In this document: positions 38,619-48,649 of the stretch, piece by piece
Position numbering within the stretch: position 1 is the first letter of the stretch
Layout: every line of letters begins with the position of its first letter
Origin: Sphingopyxis sp. GW247-27LB
GTDB lineage: Bacteria; Pseudomonadota; Alphaproteobacteria; Sphingomonadales; Sphingomonadaceae
Length of the DNA: 64,000 bases
Assembly: GCF_002277025.1 (NCBI RefSeq)
Contig: NZ_NIWD01000008.1
Span: forward strand, 187,963 to 251,962
Direction of reading: 5' to 3'
Translations under genes and position numbers: made by a program
The notes under the pieces: model-generated
Databases searched by the model: none
What the model was told of the DNA's origin: nothing
Seen by the model: only the letters and a program-made list of their open reading frames with translations

Positions 38619-40202
38619 CTATTCGGCGATCGGCGGCACCGGCTGCGGCGGCGCATCGGGATCGTCCTCGTGCACCTCGATGATGCCGCGCCCGACATGG
38701 CTGCGGCGGTAGCCGTAGAGGAAGTAGATGACCAGGCCGACGACGCCCCAGATCGGGAGCACCAGCTTGGCGTCGATCGGCAGGTTCCAGAACAGAAACA
38801 CGCAGCCGAAGGCCGCCACGGGCGCGACCACCCAGACGAGCGGCGTGCGGAACGGGCGATGCCGTTTCGGATCCTTGATGCGCAGCGCCAATACCGCGAT
38901 CGACACCATCAGGAAGGCGAACAGCGTTCCCGAGTTCGAGATGTCGGCGAGCTGGCCGACGGGCAGCAGCGCGGCGGCGATCGCGACGAAGATACCGGTG
39001 ATCAGCGTGACGATGTGCGGCGTCTTCCATTTCGGATGAACCGTGGCGAGCTTTTCGGGGAGCAAGCCATCGCGCGCCATGACGAAGAAGATGCGCGTCT
39101 GGCCGAACAACATCATCAGGATGACCGATGGAAGCGCCAGATTGGCGGCAAGGCCGATGAGGTCGCCGGCACGGGTATAGTTGATCGACCGCAACACATG
39201 CGCGAGCGCCTCGTTCGAGCAGACCAGTGGCTCGCTGCCCTTGGCGGCGAGCGCCGCGCATTCGCGCGCGAATTCGGCGGTTCCCGGCTGCACCCCGAGC
39301 GCGGTGGGCTGCGCGCCCATCGCGCCGATCGCCGCCGCTGCAACGAGCAGATAGAAGACGGTGCAGATGGCGAGACTGCCGATCAGCCCGATCGGCACGT
39401 TGCGCTGTGGATTCTTGGTCTCCTCCGCGGCGGTCGAAACCGCGTCGAAGCCGACATAGGCGAAGAAGATCGATGCGGCTGCACCGACGATGCCGAGACC
39501 CGAGGTTCCCGCCGGGCCGAACCAGCCGTTCGGCGCGAAGGGCGCGAAATGCTCGCGGTCGAGGACCGGCAGCGCGAGAATGATAAACATGGTGAGCGCG
39601 GCGACCTTGATCGCCACCAGAAAGGCGTTGACGGTCGCGCTTTCCTTGGTTCCGATCATCAGTAGCCAGGTCACCGCGAGCGCGACGAAGATCGCCGGCA
39701 CGTTGATGAAGCCGGTGCTGAAATCGGCAACGGGGATGAAGCCGTTCAGCGACCAGGTCGGCCCAGCTTGTAACATCGTTGGTAACTCGAATCCTGTCAG
39801 ACTCTTGACCAGCCCCATGAAATAGCCGGACCAGCCGACGGATACGGCGCTCGCCGCCACCGCATATTCGAGGATCAGTGCCCAGCCGACCATCCAGGCG
39901 AGCAATTCGCCGACGACCGAATAGGTGTAAGTGTAGGCCGATCCCGATACGGGCACCATCGAAGCGAGTTCGGAATAGCAGAGCGCCGCGACCGCGCACA
40001 CCGCACCCGCGATGACGAAGCTCCACATCATGCCCGGCCCGGCCTTTTGCGCCGCTGCGGCGGTGAGGACGAAAATCCCGGTGCCGATGATGGCGCCGAC
40101 CCCGAGCAGAGTCAGCTGGACTGCACCGAGCGACCGGTGCAGCGATTTCTTCTCGGCCGTGGCCAAGATGGCGTCGAGTGATTTGACGCGACCAAATATC
40201 AT
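38619..40202 (-). CDS. APC family amino acid permease
   Basis: A 527-aa membrane protein with 12-14 segments. The N-terminus carries the sphingomonad/YhdG-like LGAVQLTLLGVGAIIGTGIFVLT with the substrate-binding GAIIGTGIF, then GPGMMWSF, YSELASMVPVSGSAYTY and EYAVAASAVSVGWSGY; FAYVGFDAVSTAAEET lies in helix 6. It is closest to cationic amino acid or small neutral amino acid carriers (CAT/YfnA type). A long periplasmic loop with two cysteines (about 300-345) is present. It has its own promoter region (40203-40290). Confidence 0.92.
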   Translation of the reverse strand: MIFGRVKSLDAILATAEKKSLHRSLGAVQLTLLGVGAIIGTGIFVLTAAAAQKAGPGMMWSFVIAGAVCAVAALCYSELASMVPVSGSAYTYTYSVVGELLAWMVGWALILEYAVAASAVSVGWSGYFMGLVKSLTGFELPTMLQAGPTWSLNGFIPVADFSTGFINVPAIFVALAVTWLLMIGTKESATVNAFLVAIKVAALTMFIILALPVLDREHFAPFAPNGWFGPAGTSGLGIVGAAASIFFAYVGFDAVSTAAEETKNPQRNVPIGLIGSLAICTVFYLLVAAAAIGAMGAQPTALGVQPGTAEFARECAALAAKGSEPLVCSNEALAHVLRSINYTRAGDLIGLAANLALPSVILMMLFGQTRIFFVMARDGLLPEKLATVHPKWKTPHIVTLITGIFVAIAAALLPVGQLADISNSGTLFAFLMVSIAVLALRIKDPKRHRPFRTPLVWVVAPVAAFGCVFLFWNLPIDAKLVLPIWGVVGLVIYFLYGYRRSHVGRGIIEVHEDDPDAPPQPVPPIAE

Positions 40203-40331
40203 AGAAACATCCCCTTGTCGGGCGGCCTTGCGCGGGCGCCCTCTCCTGGCGGCGCAGACTAGCCGCTCCTTCGGTCAGCGCAACTTAATTTCGTGACGAA
40301 AGCCATAACCGCCGCGCCGCGCGAACCGCGC

Positions 40332-42509
40332 TTACCGTACCGTAAAGCGCACCCGGTCGATCGTCCGCCCGCCCGGGTCGACGAGTGCGAGGACGTGGCT
40401 GCCCGGCTGCGGCACGATCTGCAGGCCGGCGTCGGCGTCGCCGGCGAGCCGCTTGTCGAGGATCAGCCGGTGCCCCGCGACGGCGCCGCTGACCGTCACC
40501 GCGAGCCGCTGGCGATCCCCCGGAATGTCGGGGTCGATCGCATAGACGCTGCCGCTGACCGGGCTGGTGATGCGCGGGCGGCGGGCGGCGGCGGGGGCGG
40601 CCGCCATCTCGGTTTGCGCGGTGCCGCGCACGAAATATTCGCGCCGCGGCGGCTCGCGGGTGCCGGGAAGCGCGATCCGCCGCGCCTCGACGCCGCCCGG
40701 CATCGCGGGCGGCTTGCCCGGATGGCCGGCGTGGAGCGCCATCATGACGTCACGCCATACCGGCGCGGCGCCCGATGTGCCCGAGACGGCGCGCATCGAA
40801 TCGCCCTCGAGATTGCCGACCCAGACAGCGACGGTGTAGCGGTCGGACCAGCCGATGCACCAATTGTCGCGCATGCCTTTCGACGTCCCGGTCTTCGCCG
40901 CGGCCCAGAAGGGCAGGCGCAGCGCGCTGTCGGCGCCGAAGGCGTCGGCGCGGGCGGTGGCGTCGGCGAGGATGTCGCCGACGATGAAGGCGGCGGCGGG
41001 GCTCACGATCTGGCGCGTCTCGTCCGCATCCTCGCCGATCAGGAAATGGACGGGCGACCAGCGGCCCTGATTGGCGAAGGTGCGAAAGGCATTGGCCTGT
41101 TCGACCAGGCTGACCTCGGCCGAGCCGAGCGCGAGGCTGAAGCCGTAATAATCGCCGTCCTCGACAAGGCCGTGATAGCCGAGCGCCCAGAGGCGGTCGC
41201 GGAATTCCTGGACGTCGTCGATGACGAGCGTGCGCACCGCGGGGACGTTCAAGGAACTGGCGAGCGCCTGGCGCACGCTGACGGGACCCTTGAAGCTGTG
41301 GTCGTAATTCTTGGGCACATAGAGGCCCGAGGCGGTGTCGAGCTGAACCGGGCTGTCGTCGAGGATCGATGCCGCGGTGAGCCAGCCGCGCTCGATCACC
41401 TGTGCGTAGAGGTGCGGTTTGAGCGTCGAGCCAGCCTGGCGCATCGCATTGGCGCCGTCGACCGCCGCGGCGGTCGATTTGAGCCCGACGCCGCCGACAT
41501 AGGCGAGCACCTCGCCGCTCGCATTGTCGAGCACGACGACCGCGCCGTCGCGCACCCGGCCGGCGCCGAGCCCGGCGAGCTGGCGGCGCATCGCCTGGAT
41601 CGCGAGGATCTGGATGCGGCGGTCGATCGTCGTCGTGACGCGCTTGCCGGGCTTATCGAGGAGGCGGGTCGCGAGGTGCGGCGCGAGCGCGGGGTCGAGC
41701 CGCGCGGCGCGCTCGCCCGAGACGAGCGTCGCGGCGGCGGCGCGGATGGCGCCGCAATCCTTCGCGTGGGCGATGCGGCACGCGCGGTCGCCGAGCGCCT
41801 TCGCGCCCGCCGCCGGGTTGGGGAGGAGCCCGGCGAACAGCGCGGCATCGGTGCGGCTCATCTCGGCGGGGCGCTTGCCGAACAGGCTGTTCGCGCCGGC
41901 TCCGATCCCCTGCGCCTCGCCGCGCAGCGGCACGAGGTTGAAATAGGCCTCGAGCATCTGTTCGTGGGTCCAGTGCGCCGCGAGCGCCTGCCCCGCGCGC
42001 ATCTGCCGCAGCTTGGCGAGCCAGCCGCGCTGGCCGGGCTGCGCGAGCTCGGGCGCGAGGAAGGCGGCGAGCTGCATGGGCAGCGTCGAGGCGCCGCGCG
42101 AGCGGCCGCCGGTCCCCCCCATCGTCAGGCGCGCGCGCACCGCCGCCGCGATCGCGAGCCAGTCGACCCCGCCGTGCGCCCAGAAGCGGCGGTCCTCGGC
42201 GCGCACCACCGCGCTGCGCACCGCGGGGCTGATGTCCTTCAGCGGCACCCAGGCGAGGCGGCGGCGTTCGAAATCGATGCGCTCGGTATCAAGCAGCCGT
42301 CCGTCGCGGTCGTAGAGCCACGCCTCGCTGGGCTTCCACGCTGCGCGCACGTCGGCGTAGGCGGACATCGCCGGTGGTTTCGTGACGAGATGCGCGGCGG
42401 TGGCCATGATCAGCGCCGCGAGCGCGACCCAGGCGACGGCGTCGAAGAGGCGGAATCGGCGCTGCTGCTGGACCATCTGATAGAGCGATAATTCCGTTGC
42501 GGATGTCAC
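40332..42509 (-). CDS. pbpC: Penicillin-binding protein 1C
   Basis: A 725-aa class A bifunctional peptidoglycan synthase with one N-terminal membrane helix. The glycosyltransferase domain shows RAEDRRFWAHGGVDW and GASTLPMQL; the transpeptidase has SxxK (STLK), SxN (SSLN) and KTGTS (AAKTGTSKGMRDNW); the C-terminal domain (ITSPVSGSVYAIDPDIPG) is the BiPBP_C module. GTG 42509 has a purine-rich ribosome site (GGGGAGGGG) supplied by the adjacent repeat; ATG 42476 is the alternative. It follows the alpha-2-macroglobulin gene, its usual partner. Confidence 0.94.
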   Translation of the reverse strand: MTSATELSLYQMVQQQRRFRLFDAVAWVALAALIMATAAHLVTKPPAMSAYADVRAAWKPSEAWLYDRDGRLLDTERIDFERRRLAWVPLKDISPAVRSAVVRAEDRRFWAHGGVDWLAIAAAVRARLTMGGTGGRSRGASTLPMQLAAFLAPELAQPGQRGWLAKLRQMRAGQALAAHWTHEQMLEAYFNLVPLRGEAQGIGAGANSLFGKRPAEMSRTDAALFAGLLPNPAAGAKALGDRACRIAHAKDCGAIRAAAATLVSGERAARLDPALAPHLATRLLDKPGKRVTTTIDRRIQILAIQAMRRQLAGLGAGRVRDGAVVVLDNASGEVLAYVGGVGLKSTAAAVDGANAMRQAGSTLKPHLYAQVIERGWLTAASILDDSPVQLDTASGLYVPKNYDHSFKGPVSVRQALASSLNVPAVRTLVIDDVQEFRDRLWALGYHGLVEDGDYYGFSLALGSAEVSLVEQANAFRTFANQGRWSPVHFLIGEDADETRQIVSPAAAFIVGDILADATARADAFGADSALRLPFWAAAKTGTSKGMRDNWCIGWSDRYTVAVWVGNLEGDSMRAVSGTSGAAPVWRDVMMALHAGHPGKPPAMPGGVEARRIALPGTREPPRREYFVRGTAQTEMAAAPAAARRPRITSPVSGSVYAIDPDIPGDRQRLAVTVSGAVAGHRLILDKRLAGDADAGLQIVPQPGSHVLALVDPGGRTIDRVRFTVR

Positions 42510-42512
42510 AAT

Positions 42513-42644
42513 AAGCCCCTCCCCTTCAGGGGAGGGGTCGGGGGTGGGGTCCATCGGCCTTGCGCAAGGCCGATGGACCCCACCCGCTGCAACTAGGCAG
42601 CGAGCTGCCAAGTTTCGCTGCCCTCCCCTGAAGGGGAGGGGCTT
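42513..42644. repeat. Inverted repeat between alpha-2-macroglobulin gene and pbpC
   Basis: Outer arms AAGCCCCTCCCCTTCAGGGG and CCCCTGAAGGGGAGGGGCTT are perfect reverse complements; an inner hairpin pairs GGGTCCATCGGCCTTG with CAAGGCCGATGGACCC. The left end stops 3 bp before the pbpC GTG and the right end lies 28 bp after the upstream gene's stop, so the element fills the whole spacer. Confidence 0.9.
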
Positions 42645-42671
42645 GGGTTTTTTGCCAAACCACCGGGATCA

Positions 42672-45600
42672 TCACTCCGCCGATCCCGCCACGGTCATCG
42701 GGCCGTTCGGCCATTGGCCGCGGATCGCGGGCGAGTACATCGCCTCGACGCGTGTCGGGGGCAGGGTGAAGCGGCCCGAGCCATTGAGGCGCACGACATA
42801 TTCGACCGCGTGGGTGCCCGCGGGCATCCAGCCGAAATAGCCGCGCCAGCTGTCCTTGCGGCGCTCGACATAGCTCGGCTGCCAGCCCGATCCGTCGGCC
42901 TGATCGGCGAGCATCTCGGACTGGCCGCCGAGATTGCCGACGATCGTCGCGCCGGGCGGGATCGGGTCGTTGACGATCACCCAGGTGCGGCCAGCGGCGG
43001 CGATCACCTCGATCCGCACCTTGATCACGTCGCCGCGGGCCAGCCGCTTGGGGTTCGCCGCCTTGACGATGCTCACCTGGCGCTTGACCCGATAGCCGGC
43101 GTTCAGCGGTTCGGTGAGCGGCACCGCCGCCTTGACGCTGACCGTCGCCCAGGGCGAGCCGCCGCCCTGGTGGCGGAGGCTCATCGTGCCCGCGGCGAGC
43201 GGGACGCTGAGCGGCTGGGCGTCGGCGGGACGCGGCCAGCTCGCCGCCGCGCTGCCGCCCGCGAGCGCCACGTGCGTGGTGCCGGTGATCGCGCTGGCCG
43301 GATAAAGCTCGGCGAAGCGGCGAACGACGGTCGCGCCCCACGCATTGGCGGGCGTCGTGTCCCAATGGCCGCGGCGCTGGCGCTGGGCGATGCCGACCAT
43401 CAGCTTGCCGGCGTCATCCTCCCACCCCTTGCGGCCGAGCACGGCGTCGAGTGTCTTGATCGCCATTTCGTCGCCGCTGGTCATCATCCACCACGGCGCG
43501 CGCGCGTCGTCGACAAGGTCGAGGCGCGTGCCTTCGTAGACGATCCGCTTTCTGAGCTCCGCCTCGGCGGCGGCGCGCAGCCCGGCGGCGCCCCGCACCC
43601 CCGGCGTCCGCTCGATCGCGACGAGCCAGTCGGCGAGCGTCCCCGTCGCCATGTCGGCGGGCGCGAGGTCGATCGCCGCGACGAGGCCGGGGCTCGACGC
43701 CTTGTTGCGCGCGAGCGCCGCGAGCGCGGCGATCCGCACCGGGCGGATATCGTAGGGGCCGTAGCCCTTGCGGTCGAGGCGGCCCTCGACCACCGCCTGC
43801 AGCGCCGCGATCATCTTCGCCTTCGCGGCTTCGGGGATCGCGAAGCCGTTGGCGGCGGTCACCGCGAGGACATAGGCGGTGAGTTCGGGCGAACCCTGCA
43901 TCCGCTCGCTGGGCCAGTAGCGCAGCAGGCCGTCGTCATCGAGATAGACGGGCATCGCGCCGGCGAGCGCCTGCCAGCGGCCGAAATCGCCGAGCGCGAC
44001 CGCGCGCGACGTCTGCTGTTCGAAGCAGTCATAGGGATAGAGCGCCATATAGTCGCGCACCCCGGCGAGCGGCGGCGCGAGCGTATCCGACAGCGCGACG
44101 TCGACATAGCCGCCGGGAAGCGCGCCCGCGGGCGCCGCGACGGGCAGGCTGGTGTCGGGGCCGACGCGCATCAGGCTGGCGGCCCAGGTCTCGATCGGTA
44201 CCGCGGGCTCGACCATCTGGTCGAAGACCAGCCGGTCGCGCTGCTTGCCGTTCTTCGACACCGCCTCGACCGTCCATTGCAGCTTGCCGACCGTTTCGGG
44301 CGCGGTCATCGTCCAGCTGATCGGCACCGCACCGCCCCCGGGGATGGTGACGGTGAGCGGCTTGCCGGTCGCGACCGCGGGGGTCAGCGACGGGGTCGCG
44401 GTGACCGTCATCGGCTGATCGGTGCCGTTCCGCAGCGTGAAGCGCGCGTCATAGCTGTCGCCGGTGCGGACGAGCTCGGGGAGCCCGGCGAAGACGCCGA
44501 GATCCTGCACGGTGCGCACGCTCGTCTCGCCGGTGCCGAAGCTCTGCGATCCGTCGGTCGCGATCGCGACGAGGCGGAAAGCCGAGAGGTTGTCGGAGAG
44601 CGGCACGTCGACCGTGGCGCGTCCCTTCGCGTCGAGCGCGACATGGCCCTGCCACAGCAGCACCGGCCGGAAATCCTCGCGCGTCAGCCCCGACAGGTCG
44701 CCGCCGCCCCCGCCGCCGGGTTCGAGCGCCTTGCGGCCGTAGTGGCGTTTCCCCACCACCTGCATCTGCGCGGTCGAGGTGAGCACGTCGAGGGTGCGGT
44801 CGCCCATCATCGCGTCGAGCAGTTTCCAGCTCTCGTTGGGCGCGAGCTGGAGCAGTGCCTCGTCGACCGCGACGAAGGCGACGTCGGCGCCCGCGGCGGG
44901 CTTGCCGTTCGGGGTCCGGACCTCGATGCTCGCCTTCGCGGTGTCGCGCACCGCATAGCTTTCCTTGTCGGCCTTGACCTTGACGCCGAGCTGGTGGCCT
45001 TCCCAGCCGACCTTGATCTTCGCGATGCCGAGGCGGTAGCTCGGCTTGGCGAGATCGACCAATGCCGTGGGGGGAGCGCCCTCGCTCTTCTCGATCTCGA
45101 AGCCGACCGCGCGCTTCATCTTGCGAAACCAGCTTTCGCCGCCGGTGACGCGCCCGCGCACCGCCATCACCGAGACATAGACGTCGGGGGCGTAGGTCGC
45201 GGGCAGCTTGACCTTCACCACCGGGTCGGTGCCCTTCAGGGGGGTGACGAAGCTCGACAGCACGCCCTCGCGCTCGACCGTGACGAGCGCGGTCGCCTCG
45301 CGGAAGGGCATGCGGACCTGGAAGGTCGCGGTGTCGCCCGCGTCGTAGCGCGGCTGTTCGGCGATCACGTCCATGCGGTCGCCATTGTCGCCGCCGAACC
45401 ACCAGTCGTCGTCGCCCGCGAGCCAGACCGAGCGCACCGCGCGCGCCTCGTTGCCGTCGTCGTCGGCCGTCGTCGCGACCACGGTGACCTCGCCCGAGAC
45501 GCCGGGCGCCATCGCGCAGCTCGCGCGGCCGAGCTTGTCGGTCGTCGCGCTGCAACGCGCGTCGAGCCGCGTCGTGCGCATCTGGTTGTCATAGGCGTAG

Positions 45601-48509
45601 AAGCCGCCGATCAGCCGGCGCCGCGCGGTGATGATCTCGCGGTTGTAGAGCGCGACCTCGATGCGCTGGCCGCGGATCGGCTTGCCGTCCAGATCGAGCG
45701 CGATGAATTTCAGCCGCAGATCCTCGTCGCGCATCAGCCAGCCGTCGGTCTTGAGCCCGAGCCGGACGGCGGAAGGGTAGAGGGTGATGCGGCGGCTGGA
45801 GGTCAGCGTCTCGCCATTGGCGTCGGCATAGTCCATCTCGACCGCCATCATCGTCGGCTCGGTGATCGGCTGGTCGACGGCGACGCTGGTCGCCGCGGTG
45901 CCGTTCGCGTCGAGGGTCAGCGGCACCGAGCGTGCGAGCGGCATGTCGGCCTGCGGCTCCTCGCCATCGTCGTCGAGCTGGACGACGCCCTCCTTGACCG
46001 GCTGGCCGTCGAAATCCCAGTCGCGATAACCCTCCGGCGGCGACCAGCTCGGGCGGAAGTTGGTGCGCAGCTCGACCGACAGGTTCGGCGCGGGGCCGCC
46101 CGAAAGATAGCCGACGAACAGCGACAGCGGCACTGCGGTCGGCCGCACCGGCGGGGTCTTCGGCCCCGTCACCTCGGCCTTCATCGTCGGCAGGCGATAT
46201 TCGTCGACGCGGATCGACTGGTCGGTCCAGATCGTCTTGTCCTCGCCCTTTTCATCCTTGGTGACGAAGACGAGGTCGTAATCGCCCATCGGCGCCGATT
46301 TGGGGACGTTCCAGACCGTCTCGCCGCTGCCGCTCGCTTGAATCGCGAAGGGCATCTCGAACTCGGTGTCCGAGCCGCGGTGGACGAGGCGGAGCTTGCC
46401 CGCCATCGGCTCGGGAATCCGGAAGCCGGTGCCGACGGGATGGCGGAGGATGTGCTTCATGTTCACCGTCTCGCCCGCCTTGACGAGCGCGCGGTCGAAG
46501 ACGGTGTGGAGAATGTCGCCGCGTTCGGACCAGCCATAGGGCAGGTCGAAATCATAGGGGCGGATGCCGCTGCCCCAGTCGGTGAGGGTGAAGCTGAAAT
46601 CGCCCGCGGCGCGCGCGGTGACCATCAGCGCATGGCCTTCGCTGTTCGCAGGATCGGGCGTGTCCTCGCAACTCGAATAGGTCTGCGGCTCGGGAAGCCC
46701 GGTCGGGAAGGCGAGGCGGCCCGCCTTGTCGGCGGTGCCGCGCGCGAGCAGGCGGCCGGTGCAGCTGTCGGTGACGCGGATCTCGGCGCCTGCGACGGGC
46801 TTGCCGCTGTCGAGCGCGGTCACCCAGGCGAGCGAGCTTTCGCGGCCCCATTTGAAATGCACCGCCATGTTGGTGACCAGCGCGGCGGTCGCGACATAGC
46901 GCGTCGCCCGGCGCCCGAGCAGCGCGGCGCCGAGTTCGGGGCTCGCGATCTCGACGACGTGGAAGCCCTTTTCGGTCAGGGGAATGCCGACGACCTCGAA
47001 TTCCTTGCCGCCGCCGGGCGGGGACAGCGTGAGCTCGCGGCGGGTGCCGTCGTCGGGGGCGTCATCGAACACCGACTTGGTGCCGGTGTAGTTGACGGTG
47101 ACCTCCTTGCCGGTCGCGTCGCGCTCCTGGCGATAATCGACGTCGTCGGCGTCGTCGACGCGCTTCAGCCAGCGCGCGATCGCGGCATCGTCGTCGCCGA
47201 CCTTGAGCGCGGTCGCGGGCATCTGGAGGTTTTTCTGAACCAGCGACGCCTCGACCCCGCGCACGGTGACGGGCAGCACGCCGCCCTCGCTCGCCTCCAA
47301 TATGCCGAAGGGGGCGGCGAACTTGACCAGTGGCGGGGCGCGGTCGATGTGGAATTTCAGCGGGAAGTTCGACTGGTTCTGCAAGCTTCGGCCGCTCTGG
47401 TCGGTGACGCCGTCGGGCAGCGTCAGCGTCGCGTCGACATTTTGCGGCAGCGGACCGGCGAAATGCACCTCGGTCAGCCAGGGGTCGTTCTTGTCGTCGT
47501 CGGAAGCCTTGGCGGCGAGGCGTTTGCCGTCGGCGGTCGCGAGCGTCGCGGCGAGCGCGGTGGCGCGCGCGACGGGCGAGGCGAATTTGAGCGTGATGTC
47601 CTTGATCGGGTTGCAGCCCGCCTGCGGATTGACGCGGCTGCACGCCATTTTCGCGGTGAAGGCGGGGCGCACGTCATAGTCGAAACGCTGGTCGCGACCG
47701 GCGGTGCGCGCGGGGACGCCCGCCTGGCCGATGCGCGCGTCCCAGACGAGCGCCATCTCGCGCCCCGGCGGCAGCGGACGGCGGCACTTGACCGGCACGA
47801 TGCGGTCGAGCGCGGCGTCGCGGTCGGCGCCCGCGGCGGGAAGCCGCTCGGGCAGTCCGGCGTCATAAGCGAAGGAGCGGGCTTTCCAGTCGTTGGTGCC
47901 GAGACCAGTGAGGATTTCGGTCGCGGTTTCGCGCGGCAGCACATCGACCGGGATCTTCTCGCCGATGCCGTCGACCGCGCAGTAGGCGAAGCGGCCGACC
48001 GAGGCGCGGTCGGCGGCGACGTTGGTCGCGACGAGGAAGATCTGGTCCTCCTCGATCCCGTCATAGGTGCCGCCGGCGAGCACCGCGCGCGCCGAGGGAC
48101 CGCCGGTGTCGAGCGCGAAGCGGTCGTTGCCGACGACCGACACGCCGCGCGCGGTGACGAGGTCGGGGCGGAGCTCGACATAGCAGCGCTTGCCGCCGGG
48201 CAGCGGGGCGTCGAATTCGAGCACCCAGGTGCGCGTGTCGACCCAGCGGCCGGTCGCGGGAAGCTTGCAATCATCGGTCGCGGGCGCCTTCGCGCGCGGA
48301 TCGCCGAGCGCGACCATGTCCTCCGAAAAGCGCAGCGTGAAGCGGGTGATGGTGCCGTCGCCGGTGCCCGAACTGCCCGGCGTCGCGAGCGTGACCTGCG
48401 GCACGGTGTCGCCGCCCGCGGCGGCGGCGAGCGCCGCGAGGGGGAGGATCAGCGCGAGTCGCATCCTGCCGGCCAGCCGATTCGCGAACCCGCGCCATCC
48501 CTGCATCAT
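42672..48509 (-). CDS. Bacterial alpha-2-macroglobulin
   Basis: A 1945-aa envelope protein. The N-terminal hydrophobic segment (residues 15-32) has no lipobox cysteine. Macroglobulin-type beta domains follow, with the bait-region-containing middle part, the ANA/A2M region (WQGHVALDAKGRATVDVPLSDNLSAFRL split over two motifs here) and the thioester motif CFEQ (Cys1495 to Gln1498) within YPYDCFEQQTSR. An alpha-toroid and a C-terminal receptor-like domain end it. Bacterial forms trap invading proteases in the periplasm, and PbpC is thought to repair the wall. The start is ATGATG at 48509. The gene is longer than the 1650-aa E. coli type. Confidence 0.95.
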   Translation of the reverse strand: MMQGWRGFANRLAGRMRLALILPLAALAAAAGGDTVPQVTLATPGSSGTGDGTITRFTLRFSEDMVALGDPRAKAPATDDCKLPATGRWVDTRTWVLEFDAPLPGGKRCYVELRPDLVTARGVSVVGNDRFALDTGGPSARAVLAGGTYDGIEEDQIFLVATNVAADRASVGRFAYCAVDGIGEKIPVDVLPRETATEILTGLGTNDWKARSFAYDAGLPERLPAAGADRDAALDRIVPVKCRRPLPPGREMALVWDARIGQAGVPARTAGRDQRFDYDVRPAFTAKMACSRVNPQAGCNPIKDITLKFASPVARATALAATLATADGKRLAAKASDDDKNDPWLTEVHFAGPLPQNVDATLTLPDGVTDQSGRSLQNQSNFPLKFHIDRAPPLVKFAAPFGILEASEGGVLPVTVRGVEASLVQKNLQMPATALKVGDDDAAIARWLKRVDDADDVDYRQERDATGKEVTVNYTGTKSVFDDAPDDGTRRELTLSPPGGGKEFEVVGIPLTEKGFHVVEIASPELGAALLGRRATRYVATAALVTNMAVHFKWGRESSLAWVTALDSGKPVAGAEIRVTDSCTGRLLARGTADKAGRLAFPTGLPEPQTYSSCEDTPDPANSEGHALMVTARAAGDFSFTLTDWGSGIRPYDFDLPYGWSERGDILHTVFDRALVKAGETVNMKHILRHPVGTGFRIPEPMAGKLRLVHRGSDTEFEMPFAIQASGSGETVWNVPKSAPMGDYDLVFVTKDEKGEDKTIWTDQSIRVDEYRLPTMKAEVTGPKTPPVRPTAVPLSLFVGYLSGGPAPNLSVELRTNFRPSWSPPEGYRDWDFDGQPVKEGVVQLDDDGEEPQADMPLARSVPLTLDANGTAATSVAVDQPITEPTMMAVEMDYADANGETLTSSRRITLYPSAVRLGLKTDGWLMRDEDLRLKFIALDLDGKPIRGQRIEVALYNREIITARRRLIGGFYAYDNQMRTTRLDARCSATTDKLGRASCAMAPGVSGEVTVVATTADDDGNEARAVRSVWLAGDDDWWFGGDNGDRMDVIAEQPRYDAGDTATFQVRMPFREATALVTVEREGVLSSFVTPLKGTDPVVKVKLPATYAPDVYVSVMAVRGRVTGGESWFRKMKRAVGFEIEKSEGAPPTALVDLAKPSYRLGIAKIKVGWEGHQLGVKVKADKESYAVRDTAKASIEVRTPNGKPAAGADVAFVAVDEALLQLAPNESWKLLDAMMGDRTLDVLTSTAQMQVVGKRHYGRKALEPGGGGGGDLSGLTREDFRPVLLWQGHVALDAKGRATVDVPLSDNLSAFRLVAIATDGSQSFGTGETSVRTVQDLGVFAGLPELVRTGDSYDARFTLRNGTDQPMTVTATPSLTPAVATGKPLTVTIPGGGAVPISWTMTAPETVGKLQWTVEAVSKNGKQRDRLVFDQMVEPAVPIETWAASLMRVGPDTSLPVAAPAGALPGGYVDVALSDTLAPPLAGVRDYMALYPYDCFEQQTSRAVALGDFGRWQALAGAMPVYLDDDGLLRYWPSERMQGSPELTAYVLAVTAANGFAIPEAAKAKMIAALQAVVEGRLDRKGYGPYDIRPVRIAALAALARNKASSPGLVAAIDLAPADMATGTLADWLVAIERTPGVRGAAGLRAAAEAELRKRIVYEGTRLDLVDDARAPWWMMTSGDEMAIKTLDAVLGRKGWEDDAGKLMVGIAQRQRRGHWDTTPANAWGATVVRRFAELYPASAITGTTHVALAGGSAAASWPRPADAQPLSVPLAAGTMSLRHQGGGSPWATVSVKAAVPLTEPLNAGYRVKRQVSIVKAANPKRLARGDVIKVRIEVIAAAGRTWVIVNDPIPPGATIVGNLGGQSEMLADQADGSGWQPSYVERRKDSWRGYFGWMPAGTHAVEYVVRLNGSGRFTLPPTRVEAMYSPAIRGQWPNGPMTVAGSAE

Positions 48510-48649
48510 TCCGCCGCCCTTCCCTGTCTGGCATGCGCCGCTATCCTGCTGGAAACAGGGGCGAGAGTCCACCCGTCACCGCGCGCGTGAGGGATAGCCG
48601 GTCGGCGCGAAAAGGGTGTGACCGCGGTCACAGACGCAGGCGCGCGACC

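Noticed and set aside
42714..48590. A 1958-codon open frame on the plus strand opposite the alpha-2-macroglobulin gene
   Set aside because: High GC in third codon positions removes stops from the opposite strand. The translation is Arg/Gly/Ala/Asp-rich with no domain or signal, while the minus-strand frame has clear motifs.
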